5,219 bases of DNA from Streptomyces lilacinus. GTDB taxonomy: Bacteria; Actinomycetota; Actinomycetes; Streptomycetales; Streptomycetaceae. The stretch is from contig KL569418.1 of the NCBI GenBank assembly GCA_000715685.1, positions 91,975 through 97,193 on the forward strand, in the 5' to 3' direction. Of the stretch, positions 1 to 5,219 are shown piece after piece (the first letter of the stretch is position 1; each line of letters opens with the position of its first letter). A model generated the notes under the pieces. That model did no database searches. It had not been told where the DNA came from and saw only the letters and a list, made by a program, of their open reading frames with translations. Made by a program: the position numbers and the translations under genes.

Positions 1-76
1 CCTTGCCGGCCCGCCGCTCTGCCGCGGCGGCGGGCTTGAGCGGGCTCTGGCCGGTCTGGCTTCCGGTGTCGGTCAT
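1..76 (-). CDS. N-terminus of an unrecognised protein (partial, runs off left edge)
   Basis: Only the first 25 codons are present, beginning MTDTGSQTGQSPLKP and continuing into an Ala/Arg/Lys-rich stretch. The start is well supported: the ATG at 76-74 is preceded by GGAGAGAGG (85-93 on the minus strand) with an 8-base gap. The visible part is polar, with no signal peptide and no membrane segment, and looks like a disordered N-terminal tail. I do not recognise the family. The gene lies 122 bases downstream of the crotonase gene in the same direction, so it could be transcribed with it. I saw no convincing hairpin or -10/-35 pair in that gap. Confidence 0.7.
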   Translation of the reverse strand, partial: MTDTGSQTGQSPLKPAAAAERRAGK

Positions 77-198
77 ATCGATCGCCTCTCTCCGGTCCTC
101 CCGTCCTTCTGCCACCTTAGGCCGGGTCGATGCGTCCCGCTTGGGCGAAAGAAGGGAAGTACGGCCGGAGCCCGCCGTTCGAGTGGTGGCGCCGGGGG

Positions 199-990
199 CT
201 ACTCCCCGAGGCCCGCGAGGTCGCGCAGGCGGCGCGCCTGCGCCGCGCGCTCGGCGACGCGCTGCTCCTCGTACGTACGACCGGACGCGCCGCGCAGCAG
301 GGCCTTGGTCTCGATGACGGCGTCCCGCGGCGCCGCGAGCAGGGCGGCGGCCAAGTCCTCGGTGGCGGCGGTCAGTTCCGTGAGGGGGACGACGACGTTG
401 GCGAGGCCGATGCGCTCGGCCTCGCCGGCGTGGACGAAGCGCCCGGTGGCGCAGATCTCCAGCGCGCGGGCGTAGCCGACGAGCGAGACGAGCGGGTGGG
501 TGCCGGTGAGGTCGGGCACCAGCCCGAGGCTGGTCTCGCGCATTGCGAACTGGACGTCGTCCGCGCAGACGCGCAGGTCGCAGGCGAGGGCGAGCTGGAA
601 GCCCGCGCCGATGGCATGGCCCTGCACGGCGGCTATGGAGACGATGTCGTTGCGCCGCCACCAGGTGAACGCCTCCTGGTACGCGGCGATTTCGGCGTCG
701 AGCGCCTCGTCCGTGCCGCGCGCGAGGTCGAGGAACGACGGCTCGCCGTCGAAGCCCTCGGGCGTGAACGCCTGCCGGTCGAGGCCGGCGGAGAAGGACT
801 TGCCCTCGCCCCTCAGCACCACGACCCGCACGGCACCCGGCAGCAGCCGGCCCGTCTCGGTCAGCGCCCGCCACAGCGCGGGCGACTGGGCGTTGCGCTT
901 GGCGGAGTTGGCGAGCGTGACGGTCGCAACCGCGTCTTCGACGGTGAGCTGTACGCCGTCCTGGTCGAGCAGGGTCTCGCGGGCAGTCAT
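199..990 (-). CDS. Crotonase-fold protein (enoyl-CoA hydratase/isomerase family)
   Basis: 263 residues, the usual length for a single-domain crotonase. These cytosolic proteins act on acyl-CoA thioesters as hydratases, isomerases or hydrolases. The two oxyanion-hole segments are visible: FSAGLD at residues 66-71 and QGHAIGAG at 123-130, followed by LALACD at 133-138. By alignment to rat enoyl-CoA hydratase, the second catalytic Glu (Glu164) is kept as E152. The first (Glu144) is replaced by Q132. An Asp at position 160, in VPDLTGT, resembles the active-site Asp of dienoyl-CoA isomerases. The reaction therefore cannot be named with confidence, and a plain hydratase is not assured. The ATG start has GGAGG (996-1000) 5 bases upstream. 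The gene lies 115 bases downstream of the small HTH gene on the same strand, with a strong stem-loop between them, so it may be only partly co-transcribed. The family call is secure; the substrate is unknown. Confidence 0.93.
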   Translation of the reverse strand: MTARETLLDQDGVQLTVEDAVATVTLANSAKRNAQSPALWRALTETGRLLPGAVRVVVLRGEGKSFSAGLDRQAFTPEGFDGEPSFLDLARGTDEALDAEIAAYQEAFTWWRRNDIVSIAAVQGHAIGAGFQLALACDLRVCADDVQFAMRETSLGLVPDLTGTHPLVSLVGYARALEICATGRFVHAGEAERIGLANVVVPLTELTAATEDLAAALLAAPRDAVIETKALLRGASGRTYEEQRVAERAAQARRLRDLAGLGE

Positions 991-1021
991 GGGGGCCTCC
1001 GAATCGGCCGCAGTCGCTTAT

Positions 1022-1038
1022 GTTGACTGCACAGTAAC
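1022..1038. repeat. Short imperfect dyad upstream of the crotonase gene
   Basis: GTTGACTG-CA-CAGTAAC forms two arms of about 7 bases (ACTG/CAGT extended by GTT/AAC) with one bulged G. It lies 32 bases beyond the crotonase start codon and abuts the larger stem-loop at 1038-1069. It could be a small operator, or chance in a slightly less GC-rich spacer. Nothing identifies a binding protein. Confidence 0.25.
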
Positions 1039-1069
1039 CACCCGGACGGCCGGTCGGCCGACCGGGTGG
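1038..1069 (-). terminator. Strong stem-loop between the HTH and crotonase genes (possible terminator or attenuator)
   Basis: An 8-bp stem CCACCCGG/CCGGGTGG, an A-A mismatch, then a 5-bp stem CGGCC/GGCCG closing a GGTC loop, 32 bases in all. It begins 36 bases beyond the HTH stop codon and ends 47 bases before the crotonase start. No T-run follows on the minus strand (TTACTGTGC), but actinobacterial terminators often lack one. The core CCGGTCGGCCGACCGG (1050-1065) is also a perfect 16-bp palindrome, so a protein-binding site is an alternative reading. Confidence 0.5.
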
Positions 1070-1070
1070 C

Positions 1071-1087
1071 ACTGTCCTGACTGTCCT
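1071..1087. repeat. Short tandem direct repeat ACTGTCCT x2
   Basis: ACTGTCCT occurs at 1071-1078 and again at 1080-1087, a 9-base period, just after the stem-loop and before the HTH stop codon. Two copies of 8 bases could be chance. It is listed because the gap has several ACTG/CAGT elements close together. Confidence 0.3.
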
Positions 1088-1105
1088 TGCTGCAGGTGCG
1101 CGGCG

Positions 1106-1327
1106 TCAGGCCGAGGCGGCCTTCTTGCCGCGCGTTGCACCGCCGCGGCCGCGCAGGACCACGCCGGATTCGCTGAGCATCCGGTGAACGAAGCCGTAGG
1201 AGCGACCGGTCTCTTCGGCCAGCGCCCTGATACTCGCACCGGAGTCGTACTTCCTCTTCAGGTCTGCCGCGAGCTTTTCGCGCGCGGCGCCGGTCACCCG
1301 GCTGCCCTTCTTCAGAGTCTCGGCCAC
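1106..1327 (-). CDS. Small helix-turn-helix protein (putative DNA-binding regulator)
   Basis: 73 residues from a GTG start (VAETLKKGSRV...). After a basic N-terminus there is a helix (about 17-27, EKLAADLKRKY), then SIRALAEETG (about 32-41) and SYGFVHRMLSESG (about 43-55), which together match a resolvase/Hin-like helix-turn-helix. The tail is basic and Gly-rich (RGRGG...GKK). There is no effector or oligomerisation domain, so it is probably a minimal DNA-binding protein acting on the nucleoid or a promoter. The start was chosen because GAGGAGG lies 5 bases upstream. An in-frame ATG at 1366 would add 13 residues but uses codons rare in this genome (AGA, AGG, CAT, GCA) with a weaker AGGGG ribosome site. 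The protein resembles M. tuberculosis Rv1473A as I remember it. Its target is unknown. Confidence 0.85.
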   Translation of the reverse strand: MAETLKKGSRVTGAAREKLAADLKRKYDSGASIRALAEETGRSYGFVHRMLSESGVVLRGRGGATRGKKAASA

Positions 1328-1332
1328 CCGTG

Positions 1333-1339
1333 CCTCCTC
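1333..1339 (-). promoter_or_regulatory. Shine-Dalgarno sequence fixing the HTH start
   Basis: GAGGAGG on the minus strand, 5 bases before the GTG at 1327-1325. It is the best ribosome-binding site in the left block and argues for the 73-residue form rather than the 86-residue form. Confidence 0.7.
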
Positions 1340-1422
1340 ATGGGAGATGCGCCTCTTGTCTCTCATGATCACCCCTAGGCGGCCTCCTGGCCACCCATTC
1401 GGCAAGGTCGATGCGAAGTCTC

Positions 1423-1438
1423 CGGGAAGAAGTTCCCG
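1423..1438. promoter_or_regulatory. Dyad CGGGAA-N4-TTCCCG upstream of the HTH gene
   Basis: Perfect 6-base arms around GAAG, about 95 bases upstream of the HTH GTG. It could be an operator for a dimeric regulator or a small hairpin in the leader. It does not match any named binding site I can assign with confidence. Confidence 0.35.
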
Positions 1439-1490
1439 CGTTTTCCGGCCACGACGGCGCCCGGAGCAGGCGATTCCGTCGAGTCCGGCT

Positions 1491-1504
1491 CGTACGGCCG
1501 TACG
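1491..1504. promoter_or_regulatory. Perfect 14-bp palindrome CGTACGGCCGTACG
   Basis: A perfect inverted repeat without spacer, about 165 bases upstream of the HTH start, in non-coding sequence. GC-rich genomes produce short palindromes often, but a 14-bp one that includes TAC/GTA steps is less expected. A candidate operator or nucleoid-protein site; its function is not shown. Confidence 0.35.
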
Positions 1505-1688
1505 GGTGGCGCGGTGAACGGGCAGGTCAGGCGGGGGCACTGACATGCACGGCGCAAACGGCGCCCGGCACCTCGCACAGCGCGTGCGCCGGAGCACCCG
1601 GTGGCATGGCGGTACGAGCCGCCCTCACTCAGATGATGGATCACGCCTCGGCCGAATGATCGGGACGGGACTGATCAAGAGCCCGCCC

Positions 1689-1710
1689 CGGCCTCCGGCC
1701 GCACGGCCCG
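1689..1710 (-). terminator. GC-rich hairpins just after the ABC-F stop (possible terminator)
   Basis: CGGCC-TCC-GGCCG (1689-1701) can fold alone. Alternatively, CCGGCCG can pair with CGGCC(C)GG across 1695-1710. The two forms share an arm and exclude each other. They start within 10 bases of the stop codon at 1716-1718. In the direction of transcription they are followed by GGGCTCTTG, a very short T-containing stretch. Position is the main evidence; random GC-rich DNA can give similar folds. Confidence 0.35.
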
Positions 1711-1715
1711 GCAGG

Positions 1716-3314
<1,599 letters not shown>

Positions 3315-3385
3315 GGGGTTTCTACTCCTGGGCAGGATGGACGGCGGAAGGACGGGCTGAGGTCGTACGACGCCGTCTAATGCAC

Positions 3386-3393
3386 GAGGAGGA
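3386..3393 (+). promoter_or_regulatory. Near-perfect Shine-Dalgarno ahead of a short ORF
   Basis: GAGGAGGA on the plus strand, 5 bases before the ATG at 3399. It is stronger than the site of either confirmed plus-strand gene. An ATG at 3394 directly abuts it but gives only six codons. This is the main reason for considering the short ORF at 3399-3551. Confidence 0.4.
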
Positions 3394-3398
3394 ATGCC

Positions 3399-3551
3399 AT
3401 GCGGACCAGTCTAACGGGGGCGCGCAAGCCGCTTTCCGGGACGGGCGCGGGCGCCGGCGGCGGCGCGGACGCGCCGGGGAGCGCCACAAGCGGTGGACCG
3501 GACGGGGATTCGCCGATACTCGGGTGGGAAGGCCCCGGCTGGAGAGCGTGA
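3399..3551 (+). CDS. Possible small ORF or leader peptide, 50 codons
   Basis: Begins [14 protein letters not shown], continues with a Gly/Ala/Ser/Asp-rich middle, and ends [13 protein letters not shown] before TGA. For it: a strong Shine-Dalgarno and ATG, and an end 22 bases before the peptidase GTG, a spacing that would allow translational coupling. Against it: codon use is poor for this genome. About 10 of 49 third positions are A or T, and it uses the rare codons CTA (5), ATA (40) and AGA (49), while confirmed neighbours are almost entirely G/C-ending. The CTA falls exactly on the minus-strand TAGACT box, which could explain it. No family is recognised. It may be a small protein, a regulatory leader peptide or untranslated leader. 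Confidence 0.3.
   Translation: MRTSLTGARKPLSGTGAGAGGGADAPGSATSGGPDGDSPILGWEGPGWRA
3408..3413 (-). promoter_or_regulatory. Candidate -10 box TAGACT for the ABC-F gene
   Basis: TAGACT on the minus strand is the form typical of the -10 element of Streptomyces housekeeping (HrdB-type) promoters. It would start transcription near 3401, giving an ABC-F leader of about 86 bases. The expected -35 position, 17-18 bases upstream, reads GAAAGC/GGAAAG and is a poor match to TTGACA, so the call rests on the -10 alone and its position. Confidence 0.35.
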
Positions 3552-3557
3552 ACCGGC

Positions 3558-3563
3558 GAGAGG
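3558..3563 (+). promoter_or_regulatory. Ribosome-binding site deciding the metallopeptidase start
   Basis: GAGAGG with a 10-base gap to the GTG at 3574. The other upstream in-frame start, a GTG at 3493, has no ribosome site and would add an Arg/Gly-rich tail unlike the family, so 3574 is preferred. Confidence 0.6.
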
Positions 3564-3573
3564 CGGTGGGCGC

Positions 3574-4464
3574 GTGCAGTTCGACGACGACGCGGACCTG
3601 GACACCTCCCAGGTGGAGGACCAGCGGGGCGGCATCCCGGGCGGCGGGCTCACCATCGGCGGCGGCATCGTGGGCCTGGTGGCCCTGCTGCTGGGGCTCT
3701 TCTTCGGCATCGGCCCGCAGGAGCTCGGGATCGGCTCGGGTCCGTCCGGCCCGCGGCCGACGCCGAGCACGGACGCCGAGGTGGCCCGGGACTGCCGCAG
3801 CGGCAAGGACGCCAACACCCGCCAGGACTGCCGGATCGTCGCGGTGGTCAACAGCGCCCAGTCGTTCTGGGGCCAGGAGCTCCCCCGCCGCGGCGGCACG
3901 TACACGCCCGCCTCGACCGTGCTCTTCACCGGCCAGGTCCGCACCGCCTGCGGCGCCGCCTCCTCGGCGGTCGGCCCGTTCTACTGCCCCGCCGACCGCA
4001 AGGTCTATCTGGACCTGGGCTTCTTCGACGAGCTGAAGACGAAGTTCGGGGCGACCGGCGGGCCCTTCGCCCAGGCGTACGTGGTCGCGCACGAGTACGG
4101 GCACCACGTGCAGAACCTGACCGGCACCCTCGGCCGCGCCCAGGACCGGCGCACCGGCGCCGGCAGCGCCGCGGTCCGCGTCGAGCTGCAGGCCGACTGC
4201 TACGCCGGGGTCTGGGCGCGGCACGCGACGACGACACCGGAGAAGTCCACGGGCCGGCCGCTGCTGAAGCAGCTGACGCAGGCCGACATCGACGACGCGC
4301 TGTCCGCGGCGGCCGCGGTCGGCGACGACCGCATCCAGGAGCGGTTCCAGGGGCGGGTCACCCCGGAGAGCTGGACGCACGGCTCGGCGGCACAGCGCCG
4401 GCAGTGGTTCACCACCGGCTACACCACGGGCGACATGGCGCGCTGCGACACCTTCCGCCAGTGA
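3574..4464 (+). CDS. Membrane-anchored neutral zinc metallopeptidase (YpfJ-like, PF04228)
   Basis: 296 residues from GTG, close to the family length. An acidic cytoplasmic head (QFDDDADLD) leads to a Gly-rich start and one membrane segment (about 28-47, [20 protein letters not shown]), then a Pro/Ser linker (about 52-66) and the peptidase domain, probably outside the membrane. The zinc motif HEYGH is at 173-177. ELQADCYAG at 204-212 should supply the third ligand (E204 likely). The family tail [15 protein letters not shown] is at 265-279. Six cysteines (74, 86, 126, 138, 209, 291) fit disulfides in an exported domain. Substrate unknown; members are assumed to cleave proteins, but few have been tested. 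It lies downstream of the possible short ORF and 56 bases upstream of the VOC gene, probably one transcript. A weak -10-like GATACT (3515-3520) lies 53 bases upstream. A 16-base tandem duplication covers its stop codon. Confidence 0.95.
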   Translation: MQFDDDADLDTSQVEDQRGGIPGGGLTIGGGIVGLVALLLGLFFGIGPQELGIGSGPSGPRPTPSTDAEVARDCRSGKDANTRQDCRIVAVVNSAQSFWGQELPRRGGTYTPASTVLFTGQVRTACGAASSAVGPFYCPADRKVYLDLGFFDELKTKFGATGGPFAQAYVVAHEYGHHVQNLTGTLGRAQDRRTGAGSAAVRVELQADCYAGVWARHATTTPEKSTGRPLLKQLTQADIDDALSAAAAVGDDRIQERFQGRVTPESWTHGSAAQRRQWFTTGYTTGDMARCDTFRQ

Positions 4465-4482
4465 CTCCTTCCGCCAGTGACA
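4451..4482 (+). repeat. 16-base tandem duplication across the metallopeptidase stop codon
   Basis: Two adjacent copies, 4451-4466 and 4467-4482, differing only in the last base (T versus A). The first encodes the end of the peptidase (TFRQ, then TGA). The second repeats the same codons and stop sequence in a shifted frame, inside the gap before the VOC gene. It looks like a recent slippage or recombination duplication and does not change the protein. Confidence 0.85.
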
Positions 4483-4520
4483 ACGAACACGGACGAGCGA
4501 CCCACGAGGAGCGAGACGTC

Positions 4521-4943
4521 ATGGCAGACACGAACACCGTCGCGCCGACGGTCACCCCGGCGCTGCTGTACCGGGACGCGAAGGCCGCGATCCAGCAGCT
4601 CACCGAGGCCTTCGGCTTCACCCAGGCCGCCCTCTACGAGAGCGAGGACGGCACGGTGCTGCACGCCGAGCTCGTCTACGGCAACGGCATCGTGATGGTC
4701 GGCTCCAAGGGCCGGGGCGGCGTCTACGACGAGGCCATGGCCAATGCCGGCCCCTCGGGCGTGTACGTCGTCGTCGAGGACACCGACGCCCACCACAAAC
4801 GGGCGGCCGAGCACGGGGCGGAGATCCTCATGCCGCCGACCGACCAGGACTACGGCTCCCGCGACTACATGGCCCGCGACCGGGAGGGCAACGTGTGGAG
4901 CTTCGGCACGTACGCCCCGGCGGCGCCGGAGATCGCGGGCTGA
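4521..4943 (+). CDS. VOC-superfamily protein (glyoxalase/bleomycin-resistance, PhnB-like)
   Basis: 140 residues, one VOC domain made of two beta-alpha-beta-beta-beta modules. Module 1 starts near PALLYRDAKAAIQQLTEAFGF (13-33) and includes VLHAELVYGNGIVMVGS (46-62). Module 2 starts at GVYVVVEDTDAHHKRAAEHGAEI (80-102) and ends with DYGSRDYMARDREGNVWSFGTY (110-131), a hallmark of PhnB-like members. H48 and E122 sit where VOC metal ligands are usual, so metal binding is likely but not shown. The family includes glyoxalases, dioxygenases and drug-binding proteins; the substrate cannot be read from sequence. The ATG start has GAGGAG (4506-4511) 9 bases upstream. It follows the metallopeptidase by 56 bases without a clear terminator, so co-transcription is likely, though no biochemical link is obvious. 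Confidence 0.94.
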   Translation: MADTNTVAPTVTPALLYRDAKAAIQQLTEAFGFTQAALYESEDGTVLHAELVYGNGIVMVGSKGRGGVYDEAMANAGPSGVYVVVEDTDAHHKRAAEHGAEILMPPTDQDYGSRDYMARDREGNVWSFGTYAPAAPEIAG

Positions 4944-4945
4944 GC

Positions 4946-4963
4946 CCGGGGCGGCGCCCCCGG
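4946..4963. terminator. GC-rich hairpin between convergent genes
   Basis: GGGGC-GGC-GCCCC (4948-4960), extended by CC/GG with one bulged C to 7 pairs, begins 3 bases after the VOC stop codon. The 43-base gap lies between two genes ending toward each other, a usual place for a bidirectional terminator. There is no T-run. Confidence 0.5.
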
Positions 4964-4991
4964 CCCCTACGTGCTCCTAAGCGCCCCTACG
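4963..4991. repeat. Direct repeat GCCCCTACG x2 at the convergent gene ends
   Basis: Identical 9-base copies at 4963-4971 and 4983-4991, 20 bases apart. The second contains the stop codon of the minus-strand gene (CTA on the plus strand). The first carries a similar stop in another frame. Possibly the trace of a small duplication; it could be chance. Confidence 0.35.
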
Positions 4992-5219
4992 CGCCGCCCG
5001 TGTGGACCTGGAACGCCGCCCGGCGCACCGCCTTGGCCAGCGCCGGGTCCGGGTGCGCGGCCGCCAGCGCGACGAGCACCTGGACGGTGCGGGGGTGCCC
5101 CACGGCCCGTACCTCCTCGAGCAGGCCCGGCACGGTGCCCTGCACGGCCGAGTCGAGGTGCCGCACCAGCAGCCGGGACTCCCCGTGGTCGGCGACGGCG
5201 GCGGCCGTGTCCACCCACA
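4987..5219 (-). CDS. C-terminus of an uncharacterised protein, possibly HEAT-like helical repeats (partial)
   Basis: The last 77 or so codons are visible, ending in TAG at 4989-4987; the start lies beyond the right edge. The segment begins WVDTAAAVADHGESRLL and contains GHPRTVQVLVALAAAHPDPALAKAVRRAAF, an alternation of short amphipathic helices with AHPDP-type turns, as in the ends of HEAT/alpha-solenoid proteins. Third codon positions are almost all G or C, which makes this frame, not the overlapping Arg/Gly-rich one, the coding frame. There is no membrane segment and no catalytic motif. A GTG at 5214 could be a start, but the frame stays open upstream (TGG before it) and no ribosome site can be judged, so it is treated as truncated by the window. 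Function not recognised. Confidence 0.75.
   Translation of the reverse strand, partial: WVDTAAAVADHGESRLLVRHLDSAVQGTVPGLLEEVRAVGHPRTVQVLVALAAAHPDPALAKAVRRAAFQVHTGGA

Larger units (their letters stand above)
1328..1715. other. 388-base spacer between the ABC-F and HTH genes
   Basis: No convincing gene lies here. Minus-strand reading frames crossing it show random third-position bases and many codons rare in Streptomyces. It contains GC-rich hairpins next to the ABC-F stop (about 1689-1710), a smaller hairpin GGCGG-TACGAG-CCGCC (1608-1623), a perfect 14-bp palindrome (1491-1504) and a 16-base dyad (1423-1438). Such a long spacer ahead of a 73-codon gene suggests that the HTH gene has its own promoter or a long leader. 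I could not pick out a credible -35/-10 pair. Confidence 0.6.

Noticed and set aside
130..1026. 298-codon plus-strand frame opposite the crotonase gene
   Set aside because: Antisense shadow with Arg/Gly/Glu-rich composition; the crotonase motifs on the minus strand are unambiguous.
1424..1451. GGGAAC on the minus strand as an ECF-sigma -35 element
   Set aside because: No matching -10 (CGTC or GTT type) at the right distance; the sequence is better described as one arm of a dyad.
1106..1597. 163-residue extension of the HTH protein with a Cys-containing N-terminus
   Set aside because: The upstream part has random third positions, rare codons and no ribosome site, while GAGGAGG marks a start at 1327.
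3494..3520. Plus-strand TGGACC ... GATACT as a promoter for the metallopeptidase
   Set aside because: The spacer is only 15 bases and both hexamers are imperfect; too weak to list as a promoter.
3493..3573. 27-residue N-terminal extension of the metallopeptidase
   Set aside because: No ribosome site at 3493; the extension is Arg/Gly-rich and unlike family N-termini, and GAGAGG supports the GTG at 3574.
3322..4380. 352-codon minus-strand frame opposite the metallopeptidase
   Set aside because: No domain, low-complexity composition, and the plus strand carries HEYGH and the full family pattern.
4967..5218. Alternative minus-strand frame at the right edge
   Set aside because: Gly/Arg/Ala-rich with no structure; the frame ending at 4987 has almost all G/C third positions and a plausible helical protein.

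Overview
The window looks like chromosomal DNA of a Streptomyces or close relative. GC is very high, third codon positions in the confident genes are almost all G or C, GTG starts are frequent, and the proteins have the composition of this group. No RNA gene, insertion sequence, phage gene or CRISPR array is visible.

Left block (1-3314), all on the minus strand, in transcription order: an ABC-F protein with two ATPase domains (1716-3314); a 388-base spacer with two dyads; a 73-residue helix-turn-helix protein (1106-1327); a short gap with a strong 32-base stem-loop; a crotonase-fold protein (199-990); and the first 25 codons of an unrecognised gene running off the left edge (1-76). From memory, ABC-F, a tiny HTH protein and an enoyl-CoA hydratase-like protein are also neighbours in Mycobacterium tuberculosis (Rv1473, Rv1473A, Rv1472/echA12). 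This may therefore be an old actinobacterial gene neighbourhood whose joint role is not established. It is the best candidate here for something under-described.

Middle (3315-3573): a divergent control region. It holds a minus-strand TAGACT -10-like box for the ABC-F gene. It also holds a plus-strand 50-codon ORF with a near-perfect Shine-Dalgarno sequence, ending 22 bases before the next gene.

Right block, plus strand: a membrane-anchored zinc metallopeptidase of the YpfJ/PF04228 type (3574-4464) and a VOC/glyoxalase-superfamily protein of the PhnB-like type (4521-4943). These are probably co-transcribed. A 16-base tandem duplication spans the stop codon of the peptidase gene. A GC-rich hairpin follows the VOC gene and separates it from a convergent minus-strand gene (4987-5219), of which only the C-terminus is present.

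Most of the window is ordinary, well-formed core-genome content. The uncertain parts are the short ORF, the spacer dyads and the biological link within the ABC-F/HTH/crotonase trio.
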